Virus record (IMG/VR): IMGVR_UViG_3300017758_003447
Span: 1-58,163 of that record
Source: a virus
Length of the DNA stretch: 58,163 bases
Reading direction: 5' to 3' (one strand)
The first letter of the stretch is position 1; each line of letters begins with the position of its first letter. The position numbers and the translations under genes are program-made. The notes below the pieces were generated by a model, which ran no database searches, was not told the origin of the DNA, and worked only from the letters and a program-made list of their open reading frames with translations. Positions 49,208 to 57,749 of this stretch are shown here, in pieces.

Positions 49208-50572
49208 ATGGATTACTGGTACGACCAACAGATAAGAAGATATATTTTACAATTCATGAGATTGTTTGATAACTTCAAAGTAAAAACAGGCAAAACAGAT
49301 AATAGCAATTCAGAAAGCTATATAAGAACTCCTGTAAGATATGCCGATATGAGTAGAATGGTGGCTCATATATTGAGACATAATTCAGAAAACGTTGTTT
49401 CATCTGCTCCATTTATGTCAGTTTATATTACTAATTTACAATTGGCTAGAGATAGATTACAAGAACCAAGAATGGTGGATAAGGTACAAGTTGCTGAAAG
49501 AAAATACGATACAACTTCTAAATCTTACATGGCTGAAATTGGTAACACGTATACCGTTGAAAGATTTATGCCCGTTCCATATAACTTAAATATGGGATTA
49601 GATATTTGGTGTTCAAATACAGATCAAAAATTACAGTTAATGGAACAAATATTAGTGTTGTTTAATCCAGCTGTTGAAATACAAGCAAATGACAATCCAT
49701 TAGATTGGACTAATATTACTAATGTAGAACTAGTAGATGTTAACTGGAGTTCAAGAGCTGTGCCGCAAGGTGTTGACACACAATTAGATGTTGCTTCACT
49801 AACTTTTAGTTTACCTATTTGGGTTAACCCACCTGCTAAAGTTAAAAAACAATCTATCATTAGACAGATTGTAGCTAGAGTAAATCAAACAGATTCAATT
49901 GACGACTTAGATTATGATCCTAGATTTATAGATTTCTTTGAAAGTTTTGGTGGACAAATTGGTAACGTTATAGTTACGCCTGAGAATGCTCAAATTTCTG
50001 TAGCAGGAAATAAAGTTGCGTTGCTTGGTGCTTACGGTGTTAATGATAATGAAAAATGGAAAGAGTTTTTAGAAACATATGGTAAATTGCAAGATGGAAT
50101 ATCTAAATTAATTTTAAGACAATCAAGTGACATTGAATCAAGCACAGGAGATGTGTTTGGAACATTGGCTTTTGATCCATCAGATGAAAATAAATTAATA
50201 TTCACTATTGATACAGCAACATTACCATCAAATACTTTATCCGCAGTTGATAAAATTATAGATCCTGAAACCACTTTTCCCGGAACAGGGCTGTCAGCCG
50301 CGGCAACTGGACAAAGATATTTGTTAGTTAATGATATTGCAAAAAATACAAGTGCTTGGGGAAATGGATTTGAAGCTTCTGCAAACGATGTAATTAAATA
50401 TGACGGTACTAATTGGTCTGTTGATTTTGATGCTAGTGCAAATGGTTCTACTGTACAATATGTTACTAATACCAACACTGGTGTACAGTACAAATGGACA
50501 GGAACACAGTGGATTGACAGTTACCAAGGACAATATAAAAATGGTTTTTGGAAATTAGATCTTGCACCTTAG
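49208..50572 (+). CDS. gp15: Tail completion/sheath-terminator protein gp15
   Basis: 454 residues, longer than T4 gp15 (272). The N-terminal half has WYDQQIRRYILQFMRLFDNF, IRTPVRYADMSRMVAHIL, and LQLMEQILVLFNPAVEIQAN. These match the FYxxxxRRY, VPITYxxK and EQILPYFQP patterns of T4 gp15. It caps the tail after sheath and tube assembly. The C-terminal part (about 300-454) is a Trp/Ser/Asn-rich decoration with YDGTNWSVDF and YKWTGTQWIDSY, like modules in gp18. Confidence 0.8.
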   Translation: MDYWYDQQIRRYILQFMRLFDNFKVKTGKTDNSNSESYIRTPVRYADMSRMVAHILRHNSENVVSSAPFMSVYITNLQLARDRLQEPRMVDKVQVAERKYDTTSKSYMAEIGNTYTVERFMPVPYNLNMGLDIWCSNTDQKLQLMEQILVLFNPAVEIQANDNPLDWTNITNVELVDVNWSSRAVPQGVDTQLDVASLTFSLPIWVNPPAKVKKQSIIRQIVARVNQTDSIDDLDYDPRFIDFFESFGGQIGNVIVTPENAQISVAGNKVALLGAYGVNDNEKWKEFLETYGKLQDGISKLILRQSSDIESSTGDVFGTLAFDPSDENKLIFTIDTATLPSNTLSAVDKIIDPETTFPGTGLSAAATGQRYLLVNDIAKNTSAWGNGFEASANDVIKYDGTNWSVDFDASANGSTVQYVTNTNTGVQYKWTGTQWIDSYQGQYKNGFWKLDLAP

Positions 50573-50617
50573 ACAATAATAAAGTAAAATAAAGAATAAA
50601 AACAAGGTGAATTAAAA

Positions 50618-51043
50618 ATGTATACCGCAGTAGGTACAACTTTTGTCGCACAAGACACAGGCAGAATGCTTCTTAATTTAAGAAGTAAAGATGTTTCGTA
50701 TCCCTACACATGGAGTTTCTGGGGTGGCAAGATTGAAAAGGGTGAACAACCTTTAGATGCTTTACGTAGAGAATTAAAAGAAGAAATGGGTTTTGTTCCT
50801 CCTATGGAAAAATTAAATCCACTTGATACATTTAAATCAAAAGACAAAGGATTTATATATTACACCTATGTCATTGTTACTCCAATAGAATTTAAACCAA
50901 ATCTTAATCGTGAAAGTAGTGGCTATGCTTGGGTTGATATTGGCAGATATCCCAAGCCTTTACACAATGGAGCAAAAATAACATTAAGCAATAAAAAGAA
51001 TATTCAAAAATTAAAAAAAATTCTTACACCTGCTGATGATTAA
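50618..51043 (+). CDS. Nudix hydrolase
   Basis: 141 residues. The Nudix box GGKIEKGEQPLDALRRELKE then EMGF (36-59) fits GX5EX7REUXEEXGU. The substrate is not predictable from sequence: dNTP house-cleaning, NAD or capped-RNA processing are all possible. It is followed by three more metabolism genes on the plus strand. The spacer has a GGTGAATT site. Confidence 0.88.
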   Translation: MYTAVGTTFVAQDTGRMLLNLRSKDVSYPYTWSFWGGKIEKGEQPLDALRRELKEEMGFVPPMEKLNPLDTFKSKDKGFIYYTYVIVTPIEFKPNLNRESSGYAWVDIGRYPKPLHNGAKITLSNKKNIQKLKKILTPADD

Positions 51044-51057
51044 AAGTAAATACGATT

Positions 51058-51726
51058 ATGGGAAAAATCTACAAAATTGAGCAATTAAGATTAATGAAAG
51101 ATCTACAAACTTGGAAAGAAGAAGGTAGAACAGAAAAAAGTCTTATTCAATATTTTGATACTAACGGAATAAACAAAAAAAACTATTACAATTTTTGTAA
51201 TGGAATGACTAAAATTGAATCTAGAGCATTGTACAAAACTCTTGTAAATGCTTATCATGACTACACTAAAAACTCAAAAGAAATTGATTTACAATTACGT
51301 TATGATTTAGAAGATGTATATTTTACCATTATTAGTAATTTAAAAACAAATCAACCTAAGTATAAGTTTAAAAATATACTTGTAAATTATAGAAAAAACA
51401 TAAATCCAATTAGGGCATTTTATTTTTTATTACAAGAAATGCAGGCAGGTGAGTTTGACGAAGAAAATCAAGAACATACTTTTATTAGAGACAAACTAAA
51501 AGATGAAGATTTTTTTAAAGAATTGATGTATGATATTGAAACTGATTTAGATAGTTTATCAAACTTAGAAACTAGATACAGACAAAGTAAGATAGCTTAT
51601 CCATTTTTTACAATGCCAATTACATTTGTTCATACACAAGAAATGGTAAAAGATATTAGAAAATGGTTTTCAGTGTTTACAATTTATCATAATAAATTGA
51701 CTTCGCACACACATAAGTATGAATAG
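51058..51726 (+). CDS. Uncharacterised protein
   Basis: 222 residues, helical, rich in Asn, Lys and Tyr. No motif recognised. An NGMTKIESRALYKTLVNAYHD stretch and the end around PITFVHTQEMVKDIRKWFSV look folded. The stop TAG overlaps no neighbour; apt follows 9 bases later with an AGGAAAAA site. It belongs to the Nudix-apt-dehydrogenase operon. Confidence 0.6.
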   Translation: MGKIYKIEQLRLMKDLQTWKEEGRTEKSLIQYFDTNGINKKNYYNFCNGMTKIESRALYKTLVNAYHDYTKNSKEIDLQLRYDLEDVYFTIISNLKTNQPKYKFKNILVNYRKNINPIRAFYFLLQEMQAGEFDEENQEHTFIRDKLKDEDFFKELMYDIETDLDSLSNLETRYRQSKIAYPFFTMPITFVHTQEMVKDIRKWFSVFTIYHNKLTSHTHKYE

Positions 51727-51735
51727 GAAAAAATA

Positions 51736-52260
51736 ATGAACTATAAAGAACATATAATTGAAGTAAAAGATTATCCAAAAGAAGGTATTAGTTTTAAAGA
51801 TCTTACACCATTATGGCAAGACAAAAAAGTTTTTAAATCAATGATATCAGATTTATGCAAACCTTTTGAAACATCAAAAGTTGATATTATTGCATCTGTT
51901 GAATCTCGTGGTTTTGTTACCGGAGCTCCCATGGCAGTACATATGAACGCAGGTTTTGTGCCATTAAGAAAACCTGGCAAATTACCAAGAGATACATTTA
52001 AAGAATCGTTTGAATTAGAGTATGGATCATCAGAAATACATATTCATGAAGATGCTATTAGTAATCAAAATATACTAATTGCTGATGATCTATTAGCAAC
52101 AGGTGGTACGGCAATTGCGGCTTATAATTTAATTACAAAACATTTTCCTAATGCAAATATTGTGGGATTTAGTTTTATTGTAGCACTTGATTATCTAGAT
52201 GGATTGACTGATCTACAAACTTTAGGAATACCAATACATTCACTAGTGGAGTACGCATAG
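51736..52260 (+). CDS. apt: Adenine phosphoribosyltransferase
   Basis: 174 residues. The PRPP-binding loop ILIADDLLATGGTA (113-126) and the adenine-side DIIASVESRGFVTGAPMAVH match bacterial Apt. It converts adenine and PRPP to AMP. This salvages adenine released as host DNA and RNA break down. The stop overlaps the GTG start of the dehydrogenase. Confidence 0.93.
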   Translation: MNYKEHIIEVKDYPKEGISFKDLTPLWQDKKVFKSMISDLCKPFETSKVDIIASVESRGFVTGAPMAVHMNAGFVPLRKPGKLPRDTFKESFELEYGSSEIHIHEDAISNQNILIADDLLATGGTAIAAYNLITKHFPNANIVGFSFIVALDYLDGLTDLQTLGIPIHSLVEYA

Positions 52261-53015
52261 TGAAAATAACAATAGCAGGTTATGGATATGTTGGAAAAGC
52301 CATGCATGAGCTTTTAAAATCAAACTACGATATTAGTATAGTTGATCCAATTATTAATAACACCACTATAGCAGAAACCAATCCAGAAGCAGTAATAATA
52401 TGTGTATCAACTCCACAAGGTTTACATGGCGAATGTGATGTAAGTAACGTTATTCAAGTTATCGATGATACACCAACCAATGTGCCAATTTTAATTAAAA
52501 GTACAATAAGTTTAGAAGGTTGGCAAGAAATTATAAAATGTCCAGCACCTTTGCGTGTTAGTTTTTCTCCAGAATTTCTAAGAGCCAAAACAGCAATAGA
52601 AGATTGTTTGAACAGTACTACTATGTATATAGGACACGGTGGAACTGCATACTGGTCTGATATATTTTTAAAAGCAAAGCCAAATTTGGAAATTAAAACA
52701 TATGATGTTAAAGAATTAATACTAGCAAAGTATTTTAGAAATAGTTTTTTAGCAACTAAAGTTAGTTTTTTCAATCAAATATTTGACTTATGCAAAAAAA
52801 TGAATATTGATTATGAACCTGTTAGACAAGTAATAACTGATGATAAAAGAATTGGCGGAGGACATTCATTGATCACAGATGAGCGTGGCTTTGGTGGACA
52901 TTGTTTTCCTAAAGATACTAATGCTATAAGTGAAACAGCTAAACTTTATGGTTCAGAATTAACAATAATTGATGAAGCTATATATTATAATAAAATTATT
53001 AAATCACGCAAGTAA
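52260..53015 (+). CDS. UDP-glucose/GDP-mannose 6-dehydrogenase-like protein
   Basis: 251 residues, GTG start overlapping the apt stop (TAGTG). The N-terminal Rossmann motif is AGYGYVGKAMHE. FSPEFLRAKTAIEDCL is the sugar-nucleotide segment. RGFGGHCFPKDTNAISE carries the catalytic Cys215. Full-length family members have a third domain (about 400 residues or more) that is missing here, so this is a short two-domain form. It would make sugar-nucleotide acids for glycan or DNA modification. The 3' end overlaps the tail-fibre gene by 17 bases. Confidence 0.9.
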   Translation: MKITIAGYGYVGKAMHELLKSNYDISIVDPIINNTTIAETNPEAVIICVSTPQGLHGECDVSNVIQVIDDTPTNVPILIKSTISLEGWQEIIKCPAPLRVSFSPEFLRAKTAIEDCLNSTTMYIGHGGTAYWSDIFLKAKPNLEIKTYDVKELILAKYFRNSFLATKVSFFNQIFDLCKKMNIDYEPVRQVITDDKRIGGGHSLITDERGFGGHCFPKDTNAISETAKLYGSELTIIDEAIYYNKIIKSRK

Positions 53016-55359
53016 TTAGTCTTACTAAATTTTCTGTATCATCATCTTCAATACATTTACCAATTACATAAACGGAACTACAAGCACTTGGGTGAGCTTG
53101 TCCTACTCCTGGTGTATCACTAGTTACAATTAAGTCACCTTTTTTAACTGGACCAATTACATTAACTTGTACTTTACCACGTAAAGCTACTGGAGATGTT
53201 AGTCCTTGTTCTGTGCTGTTCATTAAGTAAGCTGGTGATAAAGATACAACCCCTGCTACTCTGTGATCCATTTTTTCTGTTGACTCTGTGACTTCTGCTT
53301 CTCCGCCAAATATTAAAACTGTGCCTGGTTCATACTCTTTGTCAGTTCTGTAAAGCTCAGCCAAGTCAGCATATTGAGCCGAAGTTGCTTTGGCGTAAAC
53401 TGTGTTATATTTTGCTGAACTTGAACCAATATCGTATGTTGTGTTTGCGTCTGGCAAAATATTTTTAGTTTTTACGTCTCCAGCTCTAACATTGGAATAA
53501 ACCATTCCAGTTACAGTTGTTGTTGATGCTGTGATATTTGGTGATGTGAAAAAAGCAAATTCATCTGCAGATTCATCCCAAATCATACCTGCGTGGTTTT
53601 GATTACCACCATCATATCTTTCAATTAGTATACCTGAATCATATGTTGCACTATTTTCTTGTCCTGATCTATTTAGATAAATCATTGGATCTTCAACTTC
53701 TAATTGAGTTACATCAACTGTTGTCGTGTCTCCTGAAACTGTTAAATTTCCATTTATAATTACGTTACCGCCAAAATCACCATCTCTAGCATTAACAATA
53801 TCAAAATTACTTGCATTTAAATGACCACCTAATTCTGGTGATGTATCTTCATTAACATTATTAAGACCATCATCATAGTTGTCGTCTGATATTTCCCATT
53901 TGCTTGATGTACTGTTGTATTTTAAAATTTTGTTATTAGCAATACCTGTTGTATCAACATCATTCATTTCAGCAATAGTGTTCTCTGATGCGACTTGAGT
54001 ATCAACATAAGTTTTAGTTGCGGCGTCTGTGCCTGCTGTTGGTGTTCCTAAATTTTGTATCTTGTTAGTTTGTGCATCTAATACTCCACCAAGTTGTGGC
54101 GTTGTATCTTCAACTATGTTTGCTAGAATTGATGAGTTAACTAAAACTTCAATAGCTTGAATGTAGTTTGCTGGCGTACCGGACCCTGTACTAAATGCTG
54201 GGTTTGGTGTCAATGTAGCATTGTTATCACTTGCATGATAGTATACTGAATAAGTGTGTGCCGCTACTGTGCCTGGTGTGTCATAAAAATCAAATGATGC
54301 TGTAAATTTTTTTGCAGTTGAATTGCAATCTTCTGCTGTCCATTCTGAAAGTAGTGCTTCAGGCGAACCACCTTTGTTTCTATATAATCTAATATTGATA
54401 TCTGATGAACCTGTTGATGAACCTGTAAATCTTACCTGTGCTGTCACACGTATTTTTGTTGAAGCATCTTGTACAGATATTGCTGAACTTAATCCACTAG
54501 CCGCTTCACTGCCTAATGTGGCACCTGAAACTGATGATGTTGCTGTGTCATTGTCAACTATCCAATTAGCAACTGTATATCCAAGTTTTTTGTTTTCCCA
54601 TTTAGATGAACCTGTGTTGTATTGTAGTATATCATCATTAGCCAATGATGTAAAATTAACATCTTGGTGTTTGTCAAATGATACTGTACCTAAATAACTT
54701 TCAACCCTTGTGTTTGTAAAGTAAAGATTACTCGAACCTTCTGCAATTTCATCTGTGTTGTCTTTTGTTAAAATTTGTGCGTCAACATAAGCCTTGACCG
54801 ATTGCTGTGATGGCAATTTGGTTGCACTATTGGATGCCATGTTGTCTTCATCTATCAATGCATTTGTAATACGTGCATCTGCTCTGGCATTGGTGAAATA
54901 TAAATTTGTGCCTTCTGATAAATTTGTAGTTGACTTGGTTGCTAATCTTGTATCAAAGTCTGCATTGGCTCTTGCTGATGTGTAATATAAATTTGTCTGT
55001 TCTGGTATATCTGCTGTACTAACTTGATTAGCACTTGTACCAAAATCAATGTGTGTGTCATTAACAGAATTGGCTGTTAAACTCAATGAACCTGTGACTG
55101 TTCCTGTTGTAGTAATATTTCTATTACCAAAATTCCAACCGCCACTATCAGTATATCCTATTGTAGCTACTATTGAACCACCAGATTCTATTTCTATACC
55201 TGATGTATTGCTACCTAAACTACCGCCTTTGTTTAATGTGATTAAACGATCTTTGGTAGTTAAATCAGTAGTAGTTACTTTTACAACGTCATCCACGAAA
55301 CTTACATTCGTATCAAACGAAATAGTTCCTGATGATAATCTACGAGTTTTTGCCGCCAT
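52999..55359 (-). CDS. Long tail fibre-like protein
   Basis: 786 residues. An N-terminal beta module (GIEIESGGSIVATIGYTDSG) is followed by repeats of the form NLYFTNARADARI, NLYYTSARANADF and SSNLYFTNTRVES. Then come Ser/Asn/Thr-rich sections with LQYNTGSSKWENKK and LKYNSTSSKWEISD, and a C-terminal domain (AQYADLAELYRTDKEYEPGT). The last 100 residues resemble C-terminal chaperone or peptidase-like domains of phage fibres. It probably recognises the host surface. Late-type element 55384-55391 upstream; convergent with the dehydrogenase gene. Confidence 0.8.
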   Translation of the reverse strand: MAAKTRRLSSGTISFDTNVSFVDDVVKVTTTDLTTKDRLITLNKGGSLGSNTSGIEIESGGSIVATIGYTDSGGWNFGNRNITTTGTVTGSLSLTANSVNDTHIDFGTSANQVSTADIPEQTNLYYTSARANADFDTRLATKSTTNLSEGTNLYFTNARADARITNALIDEDNMASNSATKLPSQQSVKAYVDAQILTKDNTDEIAEGSSNLYFTNTRVESYLGTVSFDKHQDVNFTSLANDDILQYNTGSSKWENKKLGYTVANWIVDNDTATSSVSGATLGSEAASGLSSAISVQDASTKIRVTAQVRFTGSSTGSSDINIRLYRNKGGSPEALLSEWTAEDCNSTAKKFTASFDFYDTPGTVAAHTYSVYYHASDNNATLTPNPAFSTGSGTPANYIQAIEVLVNSSILANIVEDTTPQLGGVLDAQTNKIQNLGTPTAGTDAATKTYVDTQVASENTIAEMNDVDTTGIANNKILKYNSTSSKWEISDDNYDDGLNNVNEDTSPELGGHLNASNFDIVNARDGDFGGNVIINGNLTVSGDTTTVDVTQLEVEDPMIYLNRSGQENSATYDSGILIERYDGGNQNHAGMIWDESADEFAFFTSPNITASTTTVTGMVYSNVRAGDVKTKNILPDANTTYDIGSSSAKYNTVYAKATSAQYADLAELYRTDKEYEPGTVLIFGGEAEVTESTEKMDHRVAGVVSLSPAYLMNSTEQGLTSPVALRGKVQVNVIGPVKKGDLIVTSDTPGVGQAHPSACSSVYVIGKCIEDDDTENLVRLITCVI

Positions 55360-55383
55360 ATTGAATTTCTGCTCCTATAATAT

Positions 55384-55391
55384 TATTTATC
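55384..55391 (-). promoter_or_regulatory. T4-late-type promoter element before the tail fibre gene
   Basis: GATAAATA on the minus strand, 24 bases before the ATG of the fibre gene, with one mismatch to TATAAATA. It lies just after the gp23 terminator, so the fibre gene is a separate late unit. Confidence 0.5.
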
Positions 55392-55407
55392 TTTATAGAT
55401 TACTATA

Positions 55408-55440
55408 GAAAAAGCCCCCTACTATTTCTAGTAGAGGGCT
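55408..55440 (-). terminator. Terminator after gp23
   Basis: On the minus strand AGCCCTCTACTA pairs with TAGTAGGGGGCT (12 bp, one U-G pair) around a GAAA tetraloop, followed by a T-run (TTTTT). This is a textbook factor-independent terminator. The pairing is perfect only in the minus-strand RNA, which shows the direction. It stops the highly expressed capsid message before the fibre gene. Confidence 0.92.
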
Positions 55441-55476
55441 TAAAATATTATATCTTACAACTTTTGTAATCTAGGA

Positions 55477-56640
55477 TTACGCAAATGATAAGTTAGCTAC
55501 TGCGATTTTAGAAACGTAGTCGCCTGCATTACCAAGTGATGAAGCAGTATTGTTTAACTCTACATAACCGTATCTAGTCATGAAAGAAACTACTGGCTCA
55601 AAAGTTGCTGGATCAATTACAACGCCTGATGACATTAATGGGATGTATGGGCAATAAAACGCCGCCGCATCCACTTCACCTGGACCTTTGTAACCAACAA
55701 GCACGTTAGCTGTTGAGTTTGCATATGAGTTAACATATACTCTCATAGCACCATTTAAAGTACCTACAAATTTAGTATTTGTTGGCGCTTCAAAAGTACC
55801 TTCAGTTGTTCTTGCGAACGCTGAAGTTGTCGCTGATTGAAGAACTGTTAAAGCCGCTGGTGACATTACTGCCCAGTTACCTGCACCTCTTCTAGTTCTT
55901 TGTGCGATTAAGTTAGCTTGTTCATTGATCATGATAGCCAATACTGCGTGTCTGTCACCAACGAAAGTTGGAGTACCAGTGAACGTACCGTTCATGTCAT
56001 AAGTTGACGCGGCTGTACCTGCTAATGTATCTAATGAATTGATAACTTCTTGATCGATCTCAGCTGTGATCTCTTGTGCTAAAGCGGCCATAATTTCTGC
56101 TTCTACATCTAAACCGTGCATAGCATTGGCATCTTGAGCTGACTCAAAAGTCCATCTCGCTGATAGTTTTCTTGTCTTAGCTTCAACAGTTTGTTTCAAT
56201 ACTTGGATTGATAATCTGTTACCTGCTTGACCTTCTAATGTACTTGTTCCTGCCGCATTGTCACCAGATGTGTTACCTGCGTAACCTCTTGAAATTGCAA
56301 ATGGTGATAGTGCTTCTGAACCTGCAGTTACACCTGCTGATGAATCTGCATATCTTACTCTTAATGTGTGGATCTGTCCTACAGGACCCGTCATAGGTTG
56401 TACACCAACGATTTCGTTAGCGATAACTGTAGGCATAACACGTCTGATTACTGGAAGGATAACTTTGTTTAATGCCGCAACATTACCAGCACCTGTGGCG
56501 CCGGCTGTAGCCGCTTCAGCCAAATATGATTGTGTATTTTCTAATACAGCATCCATAGTTTGTCTTTTTTGGCCTTCAAGACCTTCTAGTAACGCAGATT
56601 TTGTGTCATTCCATGCTTCTGTAATTACTTTGTCTGTCAT
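55477..56640 (-). CDS. gp23: Major capsid protein gp23
   Basis: 387 residues, shorter than T4 gp23 (521) but with the usual layout. A charged N-terminal delta-like segment (1-50) precedes VAALNKVILPVIRRVMPTVI and a core with QIHTLRVRYADSS, RKLSARWTFESAQDANAMHG and ITAEIDQEVINSLDTLAG. The C-terminal block is CPYIPLMSSGVVIDPATFEP. It forms the icosahedral head; the N-terminus is probably trimmed by gp21. It lies 2 bases after gp22, in the T4 order 21-22-23. A TAAGGAG site precedes the ATG. Confidence 0.97.
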   Translation of the reverse strand: MTDKVITEAWNDTKSALLEGLEGQKRQTMDAVLENTQSYLAEAATAGATGAGNVAALNKVILPVIRRVMPTVIANEIVGVQPMTGPVGQIHTLRVRYADSSAGVTAGSEALSPFAISRGYAGNTSGDNAAGTSTLEGQAGNRLSIQVLKQTVEAKTRKLSARWTFESAQDANAMHGLDVEAEIMAALAQEITAEIDQEVINSLDTLAGTAASTYDMNGTFTGTPTFVGDRHAVLAIMINEQANLIAQRTRRGAGNWAVMSPAALTVLQSATTSAFARTTEGTFEAPTNTKFVGTLNGAMRVYVNSYANSTANVLVGYKGPGEVDAAAFYCPYIPLMSSGVVIDPATFEPVVSFMTRYGYVELNNTASSLGNAGDYVSKIAVANLSFA

Positions 56641-56642
56641 GT

Positions 56643-57740
56643 TTAACTCCTTAGACCTGCTAGTCTTTTTATATTAATGATATCTTCGTTTTCAGATTTG
56701 ATCGTTTCAGTTGTTTCTCTGTCACCTGTATGTTCTGTAATGATAACTTTGTCTGTATCATTAGCAGACTCCGTTGATTCATTTAATACAGCTGGTAGAT
56801 ACTTGTCAAACTGCTTTTTTAAATTTGCTGTTTGAACTGATTCTAGCAATTCTGTCATTACTTCACGCTTAGATTTTGATAATGGTGAGATAAGTTCGTT
56901 TAGAGTTCTTTCTCTATTGATCTTATCTTCGGCTATTTTAACCTTAGTCTCCATTGTTTCGATTTCAGCGTCTTTTTCAGCTAATTTTCCTTCCAATTTC
57001 TCGTTAGAACCTTGCTGATCAGTAAGTTGTGTTTGTAACTTACGAATTTCTCCACCTTCTGAAAGGTAAGAACTCATGTATTCACCTGCAAATGCTTCAA
57101 ACACTTTTCTACCAAAGTTGTTTTCTTTAGCAACTTTAATATCATCTTTAAGTGTTTTCATTTCATTTTTAAGTGTCGAGCTAATTGTGTTTTCAACTAG
57201 ACCAGCCGCTCTCTTAACAAATGCCGCTTTAGTATCTTCAATAATTTTCTTACCTTCTGATACTAATTTAACTTTTGTTTCAACAACGCCTTTTTTGTCT
57301 TCGTTAAATTCACCTAACTCTTTGGAGAGTTGTCTGACTACAAACTCTTCTAAGTTTGTAAATTGACCTTTGAGTGAATCTCTGTCACCATGTAATTCTT
57401 TAACTTCTTTAACAAGAATTTCATTGATGAACTTTGTCAACGTGCCTGCGTGTTCTCTCATTTTGTTTTTGTAAGCAACTCTTTCAGCTACTAATGATTT
57501 TTTGTCTTCAGCAAATTCTGAAATTTCTTTCTTCAGTTGCTCACCCATCATAGTATCCATTGCTTCAACAATATGAGATTTATCGTTTTCGTAACGTTGT
57601 GCGAACTCTTCTCTTAGTTCCGCAGAGATTTCCTCACGAGCCTCAGACAGCTTCTTCTCCCATGCTTCTTGAAGTGAAACTTTCACTTCTTCAGAAAGTG
57701 CATCGGATGTACCAAAAATTTCTGTTATATTACTTGCCAT
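56643..57740 (-). CDS. gp22: Prohead core scaffold protein gp22
   Basis: 365 residues, almost all charged coiled coil (EEISAELREEFAQRYENDKS, KLVSEGKKIIEDTKAAFVKR). It forms the temporary internal scaffold of the prohead and is degraded by gp21. The C-terminal tail reads ENEDIINIKRLAGLRS, like C-terminal ends of related phage proteins. It is 9 bases from the end of gp21 and 2 bases before gp23. Confidence 0.9.
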   Translation of the reverse strand: MASNITEIFGTSDALSEEVKVSLQEAWEKKLSEAREEISAELREEFAQRYENDKSHIVEAMDTMMGEQLKKEISEFAEDKKSLVAERVAYKNKMREHAGTLTKFINEILVKEVKELHGDRDSLKGQFTNLEEFVVRQLSKELGEFNEDKKGVVETKVKLVSEGKKIIEDTKAAFVKRAAGLVENTISSTLKNEMKTLKDDIKVAKENNFGRKVFEAFAGEYMSSYLSEGGEIRKLQTQLTDQQGSNEKLEGKLAEKDAEIETMETKVKIAEDKINRERTLNELISPLSKSKREVMTELLESVQTANLKKQFDKYLPAVLNESTESANDTDKVIITEHTGDRETTETIKSENEDIINIKRLAGLRS

Positions 57741-57749
57741 CTGAATCTC

